Below, piece after piece: positions 18,026 to 27,455 of a DNA stretch of 64,000 bases. A program made the translations under genes and the position numbers. The notes under the pieces are model-generated. The model saw only the letters and a program-made list of their open reading frames with translations, was not told where the DNA came from and did no database searches. The DNA is from Flavobacterium hankyongi (lineage in GTDB: Bacteria > Bacteroidota > Bacteroidia > Flavobacteriales > Flavobacteriaceae): NCBI RefSeq assembly GCF_036840915.1, contig NZ_CP085725.1, positions 1,922,001 through 1,986,000 of the forward strand. The letters are read 5' to 3'. Numbering within the stretch: the first letter of the stretch is position 1; each line of letters begins with the position of its first letter.

Positions 18026-19069
18026 ATGATAAAAAATTATTTATTTCTACTTCTTGCTATTTTAATTTCATCTTGTAGTTCTACAAACTTAATGACTTTA
18101 AGAGTTACCGAACCCGCTCCCATTTTTATTACTAAAGATGATTTAAAAATAGGTATCATTAATAGAACCGCTCCATCAAAAGAAAATAGTAGCATTGATG
18201 CAATAGATAAAATCCTTTCAGTAGAAGGAAAAAACTTAGATAAACTTGGCTCTAATTCATCTGTACAAGGATTAATAACAGAACTTAAAAAAAATGAGCA
18301 AGTTAAAAGAGTAATTATCTTAGACAGTTCGAAATTTAAAAATACAGGTTTAGCTGTTTTTCCAGAAACAATTTCATGGGATAAAGCGGAAAAACTTTGC
18401 AAAGAAAACAATCTAAATGTACTATATGAACTCTCATTTTATGATACTGATGCTAAAGTAGACTACAAGACAGCTACAACCCAAATAGCAAATCCACTAG
18501 GAATAAAAATACCTGCAATTGAACATCAGGCAACAATTAACACATTAATTAAAATGGGTTGGCGAATTTATTATCCTCAACAAAAAGTTATGGTAGATGA
18601 ATATCTTGTCAACAACAACATAACACTATCTGGAAAAGGAATTAATCCTGTGAGAGCAGTTGAAGCAATAATAGGCAGAAAAGAAGCTGTTTTGAACATA
18701 AGTGATAAAATTGGACAAGATTATGCGGTAAAACTACTACCCTACTATACTCGCGTTTCTAGAGACTATTATGTAAAGGGCACCAACAATTTCGAAATTG
18801 GAAAAAGAAGAGCGCAAACAGGTGATTGGGATGGCGCTGCAGAACTTTGGGCAAAAGAAACTAACAATTCAGATTCAAAAATCGCTGGTAGAGCTTGCTA
18901 TAATATGGCAATTATTAATGAAATAAACGGAAATTTAGACACTGCCATACAATGGGCATCAAAATCATATGCCGATTATGGTGATAAGCTTGGCCTTCGT
19001 TATGTTAATATGTTAAAAAACAGAGTTCAAAAACAAAAACTTTTAGAATCCGAAAGCCAAAAACAATAA
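18026..19069 (+). CDS. DUF6340-type lipoprotein
   Basis: 347 residues from ATG at 18026, which gives a lipoprotein signal (MIKNYLFLLLAILISSCSS); a longer frame to 17975 would run through the hairpin. The body contains FPETISWDKAEKLCKENN, WRIYYPQQKVMVDEY and a C-terminal helical part with TPR-like text (RAQTGDWDGAAELWAKE, ACYNMAIINEINGNLDTA). This matches the DUF6340 family of Bacteroidetes as I recall it. Function is unknown; an outer-membrane-anchored periplasmic protein is expected. Confidence 0.8.
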   Translation: MIKNYLFLLLAILISSCSSTNLMTLRVTEPAPIFITKDDLKIGIINRTAPSKENSSIDAIDKILSVEGKNLDKLGSNSSVQGLITELKKNEQVKRVIILDSSKFKNTGLAVFPETISWDKAEKLCKENNLNVLYELSFYDTDAKVDYKTATTQIANPLGIKIPAIEHQATINTLIKMGWRIYYPQQKVMVDEYLVNNNITLSGKGINPVRAVEAIIGRKEAVLNISDKIGQDYAVKLLPYYTRVSRDYYVKGTNNFEIGKRRAQTGDWDGAAELWAKETNNSDSKIAGRACYNMAIINEINGNLDTAIQWASKSYADYGDKLGLRYVNMLKNRVQKQKLLESESQKQ

Positions 19070-19187
19070 TTCTCTTACATATTCTTTAATTTTTACAGAT
19101 GTTAAATACAAGTTTACAATGTCAAAATCGTTGTAATCTCATCAAACATTTTGTAATTTTACCCTTTAGACACAACACCCATACATC

Positions 19188-20945
19188 ATGAATACCGAAT
19201 TTGAAAGTAACCCGCTTATAGACAGACTCCCTGAGCATTTGAAACAATTTATCAAACCACAGGATTATGCTGATTACACGCCCATTAACCAAGCGGTGTG
19301 GCGTTATGTTATGCGTAAAAATGTCGATTATTTAGGCAAAGTGGCTCACGATTCATATTTGGATGGCTTAAAAAAGACTGGATTAGAAATTGATTCTATT
19401 CCAAATATGTATGGCATGAACCGCATTCTAAAAGAAATTGGATGGGCTGCTGTTGCCGTTGACGGATTTATTCCGCCAAGTGCTTTTATGGAGTTCCAGG
19501 CTTACAATGTATTAGTTATTGCATCCGATATTCGACAATTAGAACATATTGAATATACACCAGCACCTGATATCATTCACGAAGGTGCCGGTCACGCCCC
19601 TATTATTGCTAATCCGGAATATGCAGAATATTTGCGTCGCTTTGGCGAGATTGGTTGCAAAGCCATTTCATCAGCCAGAGATTATGAATTATACGAGGCT
19701 ATCCGATTACTTTCAATACTAAAAGAAGCAGAAGACACTCCCGAAGCCGATATCAAAAAAGCAGAAGAGCAAGTCGATTTTCTTCAAAACAACATGGGCG
19801 AATTGTCCGAAATGTCAAAAATTAGAAACTTACACTGGTGGACCGTAGAATATGGTTTAATAGGAACTATTGAAGACCCTAAAATTTATGGTGCAGGTTT
19901 ACTTTCTTCTATTGGAGAAAGCGCTTGGTGCATGACCGATAATGTTAAGAAAATTCCTTATGACCTTAGCGCCGCCGATCAAAGCTTTGATATTACCAAA
20001 CCTCAACCACAACTTTATGTAACGCCAGATTTTGCTCATCTAAGCTTAGTTTTAGAACAATTTGCCAACAAAATGGCATTGCGCACAGGAGGTTTAAGCG
20101 GAATCCAAAAATTAATCAATTCTAAAGCGTTAGGAAGTATTGAGTTAAGTACCGGCTTACAAATTTCAGGAGTTTTTACCAATGTAATTGAACATGAGGG
20201 TGCTCCTGTTTACATACAAACCACTGGAAAAACTGCATTGGCTTACCGAGAAAAAGAATTGGTAGGTCACGGTACCGAATCGCATGCTGATGGCTTTGGC
20301 TCTCCTATTGGAAAGTTAAAAGGCATCAACCTTGCCATAGAAGACATGAGTCCGCGTGATTTACAAGCCTATGACATCTATGAAGGCAAGCAAATCACTT
20401 TAGAATTTGAGGGAGATATAAAAATTACAGGTGAAATCGTAACCGGTACTAGAAACCTACAAGGAAAAATCGTATTGATTAAATTCAAAAATTGTACGGT
20501 TACCCACGGAGAAAAAACACTTTTCCAACCAGAATGGGGAATTTATGACATGGCGGTAGGAAAAGAGGTTATTTCAGCTTTTTCTGGCCCTGCCGATGTG
20601 CATAGTTTTGATATGATTAGCCACGTCCCTTCTTCTAAAACGATTAAGCAAAAAAAGTCGGCAGCAAGAGAAGAACTGGAAAATTTATACAAAAACGTAC
20701 GCCATATTCGTGAAAACAAACCCGCCGAAATCACTTTAAAAGAAGCATTTGGAGCGGTGACCAGCAATCATAATAACGATTGGTTATTGTGTGTAGAAAT
20801 TGCCGAATTGACACACCAAAATAACGACCACGAATTCACAGACAAAGTAATTAGTTACCTAGAAGATGTAAAACTACGCCGACCAGAAGTCGCTAAACTA
20901 ATCACTAATGGTTTAGATTTAATTTTTGACAAAGTTTCTGCCTAA
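19188..20945 (+). CDS. phhA: Aromatic amino acid hydroxylase (phenylalanine 4-monooxygenase type)
   Basis: 585 residues. The N-terminal 320 residues form the catalytic domain that hydroxylates an aromatic amino acid using pterin, O2 and non-haem iron. The iron ligands are visible: H131 and H136 in IHEGAGHAP, and E221 in WWTVEYGL. Typical bacterial phenylalanine hydroxylases are about 260-300 residues; here a further 260 residues follow (GHGTESHADGFGSPIGKLKG, FQPEWGIYDMAVGKE), a form I associate with Bacteroidetes. The substrate is probably phenylalanine, though tyrosine or tryptophan cannot be excluded from sequence alone. Confidence 0.9.
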   Translation: MNTEFESNPLIDRLPEHLKQFIKPQDYADYTPINQAVWRYVMRKNVDYLGKVAHDSYLDGLKKTGLEIDSIPNMYGMNRILKEIGWAAVAVDGFIPPSAFMEFQAYNVLVIASDIRQLEHIEYTPAPDIIHEGAGHAPIIANPEYAEYLRRFGEIGCKAISSARDYELYEAIRLLSILKEAEDTPEADIKKAEEQVDFLQNNMGELSEMSKIRNLHWWTVEYGLIGTIEDPKIYGAGLLSSIGESAWCMTDNVKKIPYDLSAADQSFDITKPQPQLYVTPDFAHLSLVLEQFANKMALRTGGLSGIQKLINSKALGSIELSTGLQISGVFTNVIEHEGAPVYIQTTGKTALAYREKELVGHGTESHADGFGSPIGKLKGINLAIEDMSPRDLQAYDIYEGKQITLEFEGDIKITGEIVTGTRNLQGKIVLIKFKNCTVTHGEKTLFQPEWGIYDMAVGKEVISAFSGPADVHSFDMISHVPSSKTIKQKKSAAREELENLYKNVRHIRENKPAEITLKEAFGAVTSNHNNDWLLCVEIAELTHQNNDHEFTDKVISYLEDVKLRRPEVAKLITNGLDLIFDKVSA

Positions 20946-21007
20946 GTAACAAAAGTCACAATTTACAATACTAAATGCCCCCTATTTTTGATAAAAAAAT
21001 CAAGAGT

Positions 21008-21316
21008 ATGGGCATTTTAGATTTATTAGGTTTTGGAAACAAAACCAACGCTATTCAAGAATTTGCAGAAAAAGGAGCTGTCATCATTGATGTTAGAACG
21101 ACAGGTGAATTTGCTTCAGGACACATAAAAGGATCCAAAAACATTCCTTTAGATCAAATTTCTACCAAAATCAATGAGATTAAAAAACTGAACAAACCAG
21201 TTATTGCTTGTTGTCGTTCTGGAATGCGAAGTGGTCAAGCGACTTCGATTTTACAACAACATGGAATCGATTGCATCAATGGAGGCGGTTGGGAGAGTTT
21301 AGAGAGTAAATTATAA
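21008..21316 (+). CDS. Rhodanese-like domain protein
   Basis: 102 residues from ATG at 21008 (MGILDLLGFG); a longer frame begins at 20975. It is a single rhodanese domain: DVRTTGEFASGHIKGSKNIP near the N-terminus and the active-site loop CCRSGMRS, where C69 is the expected persulfide cysteine. It is a cytosolic sulfur-transfer protein whose acceptor is unknown. It lies 62 bases after the aromatic hydroxylase on the same strand, possibly co-transcribed. Confidence 0.88.
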   Translation: MGILDLLGFGNKTNAIQEFAEKGAVIIDVRTTGEFASGHIKGSKNIPLDQISTKINEIKKLNKPVIACCRSGMRSGQATSILQQHGIDCINGGGWESLESKL

Positions 21317-21317
21317 A

Positions 21318-21345
21318 AGAAAGTCCCGATAAATCGGGACTTTCT
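21318..21345. terminator. Bidirectional terminator
   Basis: GAAAGTCCCGAT/ATCGGGACTTTC with loop AA lies between the rhodanese (plus) and the last gene of the minus-strand operon, touching the latter's stop codon (21344-21346). It can end transcription from both sides. Confidence 0.88.
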
Positions 21346-22150
21346 AATTTGAATTAAAATCAGAATACGTACTTTTTATAATAATTCCTGAATTCAAATA
21401 CGGATTTTGAATATTTGAAATACTGATTTTTATTGGATTCCCTTCGACATCATATTCATATTGATATAACGTTGGTGATTCGTTATCTTTTTGTTCGGAG
21501 ATTATATTTCGCTTTTCGTCGTACTGATATACCACTTTACTTCTCAAATCGAAAATCTGATAATTTCCTTCCATTAGCAAACCGTTTTTATAGATTTCAA
21601 TGGACAAATTTGCTTCTTTCTTGGCATCTTTATAATAAGAAGTTTTGGTATAACTATCATCTGAAGTGTAATTAGAATATTCCGTAATTTCAGAAAAAAC
21701 CGTTTCCTTTTCTTTACAAACCGATTTTATTAAACGATTTTGTTTATCGTAGGAATATTTCGTTTCCGAAAACAATCTTCCTTGCACAAATTCTTGTGAT
21801 TTGGTTAATCGCAATTCTTTATCATAGAAAAATAAGGTTTTGTCTTGTGTTTCACTTAATTTATAATCCGTAATTTTTGAAACCAAGCAATTATCAATAT
21901 TGAAATTGTATTTTGTAATTTCTTTTGCATCTCCCAAATCCACAACTACAGAATCTAAATATTGATTGTAAAACGTATAAACTTCCTTTTTTGACCATTC
22001 TCTAGCTTTGGTTTCTGGATTGAAATAAAAAATTTCTTTCTGAAGAGTTGCTGTTCTGGGCGACCAATTAAAATGGGATGTCATGAATTGTTCTTGGGCT
22101 TGTAAACCTAGACTCCAGAAACTAAAGATTAAAAAAAATATAGTTTTCAT
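21344..22150 (-). CDS. Secreted YD-like repeat protein, short paralogue
   Basis: 268 residues. Signal peptide MKTIFFLIFSFWSLGLQAQ. The body has YD/RHS-like strands (KYSYDKQNRLIKS, VYQYDEKRNIISEQ, YQYEYDVEGNPIK). It is a shorter paralogue of the three genes upstream and lacks their C-terminal domain of about 150 residues. It is the last gene of the operon, with its start 3 bases after the preceding stop. No catalytic residues are recognised; a periplasmic or surface location is inferred. Confidence 0.75.
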   Translation of the reverse strand: MKTIFFLIFSFWSLGLQAQEQFMTSHFNWSPRTATLQKEIFYFNPETKAREWSKKEVYTFYNQYLDSVVVDLGDAKEITKYNFNIDNCLVSKITDYKLSETQDKTLFFYDKELRLTKSQEFVQGRLFSETKYSYDKQNRLIKSVCKEKETVFSEITEYSNYTSDDSYTKTSYYKDAKKEANLSIEIYKNGLLMEGNYQIFDLRSKVVYQYDEKRNIISEQKDNESPTLYQYEYDVEGNPIKISISNIQNPYLNSGIIIKSTYSDFNSN

Positions 22151-22153
22151 TCG

Positions 22154-23476
22154 CTATTTTTTAAATAGTGGATATAATCTTCCTGATTCTGAAGTATCAA
22201 CATTTTGAATTTGGTAAATTTCTCCATTAACTGTTTTTACTACTAAATGACTTGGATTTTCATCATCCTCGATAGAAAAATTACTGCTTTGTAAATATTT
22301 CCCATCTTGATAAAATGAAATTTTATACTTGTTATCTTTTACCCAAAATATTCTTGTTGGCGATTCTAGCTTTATGGCATCATGCCATTCGTGTTTTACA
22401 AAATCTTCTAAATAAAATCCTTTCACAAAATGTACGGATTGATCTACTTCATTGAAAATCAATAAACTGGAATGTTCTGGCGTGTCGACTAATTGCACTA
22501 CTTTTTCAAAATTATTATCATAGGAATCTTGAATCTCAATTTTATCTTCATCATCTTTTAAAACTGATAAATAATCTTTTCTCGAATAAGCAACTTTTTG
22601 ATATTGGTGCATCAGTGAATCTTTTTCTCTAAATACTTTATCGTGTTTTTTAACAAAGTCTAAATCTAATTCTGCACTTCCAGAAATTGTTCCATCCGCA
22701 TACGTAATTTTAACAAACGTAAACGAATTATCTTCTGGCAAAGCTTGACTCAATTTTGCGATTTTGATTCGGTTGTTTTTAGCGTCTAACTCGTAATTGT
22801 AATCGATTCGAGAACCATCATGATAAACTTGACTCAACACATTATTGTAAGCATCATAAGTATAATTTGTTTGTGATTTAAAATCGCCAGAAACAAATTC
22901 TTTTCGTTTCAACATACCATTTTCATAAAATTCTTTAGTAGTACTCGCATCTGTTACTTCATTATTTTTAATGATTTTTTGATAAGTATTCTTATTCGTA
23001 TAATCTTGATACCAAATTGTTTTTACCACTTCATTTCGTGAGTCTTTTTGAATTTCTTTAATCAGATTTCCGTTTTTATTATATTCATAAAAAGTAGTTT
23101 GTATGCCTTCAGCAATCATTTTTCTCAATTTCCCTTTTTCGTGTTGAAACAAGAACTTCATTGGATAACCAAATTTTCCTTCCATTGGTTTGTATTCTAT
23201 TTCTTTAATAGTAAAATCCGGATTATAACGATACCAATATTCTCCAAATACTCTATTTTCTCCAAAATACGACTCAAGGGTTTGCTTTTGAAAATAGGTG
23301 TTTTTAATTTCAGTTGTATAGGCATTTTCTCTAACAAATTCTTTTGTTTCCTTGTTGAATTTATACAGCGATTCTTCCACTTTTATCACATCATCAGTAT
23401 ACCCAAAATCAGAAGTTCTAAATTGTTGTTGGCCAAAACTGCATACCGAAAAAAAGATTAAGATTAGATTTTTCAT
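22154..23476 (-). CDS. Secreted YD-like repeat protein
   Basis: 440 residues. Signal peptide MKNLILIFFSVCSFGQ. Repeats of the type FYEYNKNGNLIKE, NYTYDAYNNVLSQ and YNYELDAKNNRIKIA fill residues 100-250. A C-terminal domain follows (HSSLLIFNEVDQSVHFVKGF, SPTRIFWVKDN, RLYPLFKK) that is shared with two neighbours. The start overlaps the stop of the upstream gene by one base (TAATG), indicating translational coupling. Function unknown. Confidence 0.78.
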   Translation of the reverse strand: MKNLILIFFSVCSFGQQQFRTSDFGYTDDVIKVEESLYKFNKETKEFVRENAYTTEIKNTYFQKQTLESYFGENRVFGEYWYRYNPDFTIKEIEYKPMEGKFGYPMKFLFQHEKGKLRKMIAEGIQTTFYEYNKNGNLIKEIQKDSRNEVVKTIWYQDYTNKNTYQKIIKNNEVTDASTTKEFYENGMLKRKEFVSGDFKSQTNYTYDAYNNVLSQVYHDGSRIDYNYELDAKNNRIKIAKLSQALPEDNSFTFVKITYADGTISGSAELDLDFVKKHDKVFREKDSLMHQYQKVAYSRKDYLSVLKDDEDKIEIQDSYDNNFEKVVQLVDTPEHSSLLIFNEVDQSVHFVKGFYLEDFVKHEWHDAIKLESPTRIFWVKDNKYKISFYQDGKYLQSSNFSIEDDENPSHLVVKTVNGEIYQIQNVDTSESGRLYPLFKK

Positions 23477-24783
23477 TATTTCGAGATTAATTCAAGTGGA
23501 TAAATTACTAAAGCTTGCATTTGATCTAAATAAGGAACAAAATATTTTTCTTTACCATTTTCTGCTATCACTAATGTATTTCCATCAACCCCTTTATGAA
23601 GTTTGTATTGAGACGATTCCACCACATTTCCTTTTTCTATAATAAAGAAATTCCAATCGGCATTTACTACAATGTATTTTCCTGTTGGAGAATTATATGT
23701 AACCGTTTCATACCATTCATTTGATTTAAAAGTATCGGTAAATAATCCAAATAACGCCACTGTTTCATTTGTTTTTGCATCATAGAAAAACATGTCTTTT
23801 TGTTCAAAAATCATGCTTTCTTTTGGATTGATTGGTATTATTTCTCCTTTACTATTTTTTACTTCATAATGAGTTTCGCTAGTTTTCATCACCTTATATT
23901 TCTCCTTAGGATTTTTATTCATCGCCATTAAAAGAATAGGCTGTTGAATTCCTTTTGTAAAATAAGGCGCAAAAGCAGTGCTTCCTGAAGTAGTGCCATC
24001 TTTGAATGTTACTTTTGAGAATTTAGAATATAATTCGGCAGCGTCTTTACTACGTTCTTTGATAACATTCCCTTTTTCATCATAAGCCAAAATATATTCA
24101 TAAACAGTGCCATCGGACACTTTTTGTTCTACCAAATTCCCATAATTATCATAAGAAAATGTGGAAGTTCGTTCCAATTTTGGTTCATAAGAAATATGAT
24201 GATTGCTTATTTCTAATCCATTTTTAATTATCATTTCATCGGTAAAAAGAATTTCGTTATTTTGGTATTTATAATAATTATACTTGGATTTATAATTATT
24301 TTTTGATTGATAATCTGAGAACAGTTTTTCTTCATTTATAAAGTCTCCCGTTTTTTTCACCCATTTAATCAAATTCCCTTTTTTATCATAGGTAAAATCT
24401 TCTGTGAAATTGGGTTCAGATTTTCTATCCAAAACAATCTTGATTAACTTACCACTTTTATCATAATTATATTGGTACGTAGGTTTGCCTTCTGCTTCAA
24501 TTTTAATCAATTGTCCTTTTTCGTTGTAAATATATTTTTCAACTCTATTCATAATAGATGCATACGCACTATTTTCTTTATAGGTTTTTTGAATAAGCTT
24601 TCCCTCTTTAAATTCTAGAATCTGAGTTTTGGTAACTTCGAAGTTTTTAATTGCAGCATTGTAAACATATTCCACTGATTCATACTTTACAACGTCTTTT
24701 GACAGATGAAAATCAGTCGTTGACTGTTTTTCTTGAGCGAATCCAAAAGAAAATAAAAGGCTAAAAATAAATGCAAATTTCAT
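23476..24783 (-). CDS. Secreted YD-like repeat protein
   Basis: 435 residues. Signal peptide MKFAFIFSLLFSFGFAQ. YD-like repeats are KYIYNEKGQLIKIEAEG, YQYNYDKSGKLIKI, DFTYDKKGNLIKWV, TFSYDNYGNLVEQ and LAYDEKGNVIKE. The C-terminal domain contains EWYETVTYNSPTGKYIVV and VIYPLELI, shared with its paralogues. It lies 2 bases after the preceding gene, within a tightly packed operon. It may bind carbohydrate or form a shell-like structure as larger YD proteins do; this is speculation. Confidence 0.78.
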   Translation of the reverse strand: MKFAFIFSLLFSFGFAQEKQSTTDFHLSKDVVKYESVEYVYNAAIKNFEVTKTQILEFKEGKLIQKTYKENSAYASIMNRVEKYIYNEKGQLIKIEAEGKPTYQYNYDKSGKLIKIVLDRKSEPNFTEDFTYDKKGNLIKWVKKTGDFINEEKLFSDYQSKNNYKSKYNYYKYQNNEILFTDEMIIKNGLEISNHHISYEPKLERTSTFSYDNYGNLVEQKVSDGTVYEYILAYDEKGNVIKERSKDAAELYSKFSKVTFKDGTTSGSTAFAPYFTKGIQQPILLMAMNKNPKEKYKVMKTSETHYEVKNSKGEIIPINPKESMIFEQKDMFFYDAKTNETVALFGLFTDTFKSNEWYETVTYNSPTGKYIVVNADWNFFIIEKGNVVESSQYKLHKGVDGNTLVIAENGKEKYFVPYLDQMQALVIYPLELISK

Positions 24784-24785
24784 AG

Positions 24786-26144
24786 CTAATTATTTAAAAA
24801 TTCTAATGGATAAAAGGTTTCATATCCTTTCGAATTCAAATTACGAATGATATATTTATCAATTCCGGCCTCTTGAACAATAAAGTCGTCTTCTTTTTGG
24901 GTTTTCACCAACTTATAAAGTGACATATCCGCTAAAACGCCATTTTGAATCACAAAAAACTCTGGTGTTTGAGAAAAAATCCAATACAATCCTGATGGAG
25001 ATGGCAATTCTTCCATACTATACCATTCGCCTACTTTGATCGCGTCATTATAAAAATTCTTTAACAAAAGTGATTTTCTGTATAGGATATCGTAAACCAA
25101 AATATCATTTTTACTTTTTACCGCATCGACAGAATTGGTTATTTCTTCTCCGTTTTCATCTTTGATATTAAATGTATTATCTTGATTTTTTTTTATTTTA
25201 TAACTAGAATTCAAACTCGCTTTAAGATCATTCATAGCTTTGGTCAATTGTTCGCCGCTAACGCTATTAAAAGCAAAATTTACGTCGTAGGAAGCCGATG
25301 AAGATTCATATTTCTTCACAAAACCTGCATCAAAACTAGTATTTCCTGTGATTTTTCCATTGGCAAACGTAACCTTGGCAAACGTAAAATAATTGGTATC
25401 CGCCATCCCGTCAAACCCTTGCTGAATTTTCATAGACTGAATTACATTGCCCTTTGCATCATACCCATAACTATTTTTAGTAGTTTTCCCGTCGCTGGTA
25501 ATCGAAAGTTCGTTACCATATTTGTCATATTCATAGGTGGATTGCCCTTTATAATATTCGCCATCTACTTTATCAATCATCAGACAATTGTCTTTAAACG
25601 TTTGCTCATACGTGCTTTGAACGGTTTCATTGTAACAATTCGTTATTTTTTTGAAATACGATGTGGGCGCAGTGTAATTGGAATATGCTATTTTCTTTAC
25701 CAAAACACCATCTTCATATACGGTTTCCTTGCTTAGATTTCCTTTCGCATCATACACATATTCGGTTTTGGAAGGCGTATCTCCAGTTACCGTTTTGCTG
25801 ACGATTTTACCGTTTTGGTACGCATACTTTTCTTCGGTGACTGTGCCAGAACTTGCAATGGTCATTTTATCAAGCTGTCCGTTCTTGTACACAAAATCCA
25901 TAGTGGATTTGACATACATAAAATAGTTCATTTCCGATTCGATTTTGGTCACCAACCCGCCTTTCAAGAAAGTAGTGCGTTTGCTGGAGAGCTGATATTT
26001 CTTTTGAGCAGTATCATAATAGAATTCCTGTTCTTCATATTTGGTCACATCGAAAGAAAGCTTGTAATCGGCAGCTTTATATTTTACAACTTGGGCATTA
26101 GCAAAAAAGGTTGTCAATAATGCCAGAATTATTATCTTTTTCAT
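24786..26144 (-). CDS. Secreted YD-like repeat protein
   Basis: 452 residues. Signal peptide MKKIIILALLTTFFANAQ. Repeats are KYAYQNGKIVSKTVTGD, EYVYDAKGNLSKE, TYEYDKYGNELSIT and SYGYDAKGNVIQ. The C-terminal domain (EWYSMEELPSPSGLYWIF, TFYPLEFLNN) is shared with the next two genes downstream. It lies 4 bases after the lipoprotein gene at 26149. Function is not recognised; paralogy indicates local tandem duplication. Confidence 0.78.
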   Translation of the reverse strand: MKKIIILALLTTFFANAQVVKYKAADYKLSFDVTKYEEQEFYYDTAQKKYQLSSKRTTFLKGGLVTKIESEMNYFMYVKSTMDFVYKNGQLDKMTIASSGTVTEEKYAYQNGKIVSKTVTGDTPSKTEYVYDAKGNLSKETVYEDGVLVKKIAYSNYTAPTSYFKKITNCYNETVQSTYEQTFKDNCLMIDKVDGEYYKGQSTYEYDKYGNELSITSDGKTTKNSYGYDAKGNVIQSMKIQQGFDGMADTNYFTFAKVTFANGKITGNTSFDAGFVKKYESSSASYDVNFAFNSVSGEQLTKAMNDLKASLNSSYKIKKNQDNTFNIKDENGEEITNSVDAVKSKNDILVYDILYRKSLLLKNFYNDAIKVGEWYSMEELPSPSGLYWIFSQTPEFFVIQNGVLADMSLYKLVKTQKEDDFIVQEAGIDKYIIRNLNSKGYETFYPLEFLNN

Positions 26145-26148
26145 GTTT

Positions 26149-27444
26149 TTAATTATTTGGAATTAGTATTACGTCAGAAACCGTTTTAGGTTGTGGAGAA
26201 GCATTTAAGGTTTTCGCTATCGACATCAGGAGTCCGTTGGAAGTTCCTTCTATAGCTGTAATTCGTTCTCCTTCCAACGTCAAATCTGATCGGTCGACCA
26301 CAAATGTTGAACCTGATAATTTGTAGAGGTTTTTATCGGAGCCCGTAATCAAGTACACATTATTTCCGGTGAATTTCAACTCTTTAAAAGTTCGGGTAGT
26401 TCCGTAAATAACCGGAATAGCCGTTGGTAGCGTAACGCCAGTTTTCACAATCTCAATGCTTGAACCCGTAAACTTATAAATATCCAGAATATCGGTATTG
26501 TAACGTCTGACCACCAAATACGGATTGTTTAAATTGTTTGGATTTTCATGAATGGTAATGGCATGTTTGTATTCCATACTAAAAGTCGTTCCGATGCTCC
26601 CGATGCCGTCCAATGAAGTTACAGTGCTGAATGAAGAACCGTTATAACTTATGATGTTGATTTTACCGTTGTCTGTCGTAGTCGTATAACTCAACCAAGC
26701 CCAAAACACTTTATCGGAATTTCCAGCTTTGGAGGCATCGTTTGTGGTAGGAATGTTAATTCCGCTGCCCTGAACATAATCCATGGCAGGAACTACCGAT
26801 CCGTTCCACGAATAAGTAGACGGAATGTATTGATAAAACATTGGTTTGCCATAATTCGAATTCAATCCCATACTTAACATAAAGTTGCTGTCGTTTAAGG
26901 TGTGCATGTATCCTTGATTGGAACTTGAGGATATAGCTCCAGAGAAAAAAACAGGATTATATACATACACTCTTGCTCCGGTAAATCCGTACGAACCATG
27001 AGAGCCTCCTGTAGAATTATAGGAAATCAATCGCGTGTTGTCTAACATCTCGAAATCATCAAAAACGTTTGTATTTTGTATGCTTACGGCATTTGAAGAT
27101 TGAGGCGAAACAATTTCACTGTTAACATTCAGCACAGCTCCAGAAAACTGAAGCGAAATAGCCGGAACACTATATCTTCCTATGACCGAAATTTGCCCGT
27201 TATTTTCAATGATTTTATGAATATCGGCGGTATGATTGTTATTATTGTTATTATCGCCTTCCGTTGGAGGATAATTATACAATCTAAACTTGAAGGTGGT
27301 TCCTGCACTAGAATAAAAACTTTTTGCAGGATTAATTTCTTGTGCAATTGTGCTTCCGCCATTTTCTTCACCATCTTCAGAAGATGAACATGCTGTAAAA
27401 AATAGTAGCACAGCAAGAGACAGATAGGATTTGAAATTTTTCAT
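26149..27444 (-). CDS. Lipoprotein of unknown function
   Basis: 431 residues. Lipobox signal MKNFKSYLSLAVLLFFTACSSS, followed by an acidic and Gly/Asn-rich linker. The body is beta-rich with SIQNTN, GSDKNLYKLSGSTFVVDR and similar stretches, perhaps a propeller; no family was recognised. It lies 11 bases after the beta-barrel-like gene and 4 bases before the first YD-like gene, so it belongs to the same operon. An outer-membrane surface anchor for the secreted partners is a plausible, untested role. Confidence 0.75.
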   Translation of the reverse strand: MKNFKSYLSLAVLLFFTACSSSEDGEENGGSTIAQEINPAKSFYSSAGTTFKFRLYNYPPTEGDNNNNNNHTADIHKIIENNGQISVIGRYSVPAISLQFSGAVLNVNSEIVSPQSSNAVSIQNTNVFDDFEMLDNTRLISYNSTGGSHGSYGFTGARVYVYNPVFFSGAISSSSNQGYMHTLNDSNFMLSMGLNSNYGKPMFYQYIPSTYSWNGSVVPAMDYVQGSGINIPTTNDASKAGNSDKVFWAWLSYTTTTDNGKINIISYNGSSFSTVTSLDGIGSIGTTFSMEYKHAITIHENPNNLNNPYLVVRRYNTDILDIYKFTGSSIEIVKTGVTLPTAIPVIYGTTRTFKELKFTGNNVYLITGSDKNLYKLSGSTFVVDRSDLTLEGERITAIEGTSNGLLMSIAKTLNASPQPKTVSDVILIPNN

Positions 27445-27455
27445 AATTACTACTT

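Noticed and set aside
23048..27387. Plus-strand frames of 80-137 codons across the YD-like operon and lipoprotein.
   Set aside because: They are antisense to a tight operon with clear signal peptides, and are rich in Phe/Ile as reversed Lys/Asn codons give.
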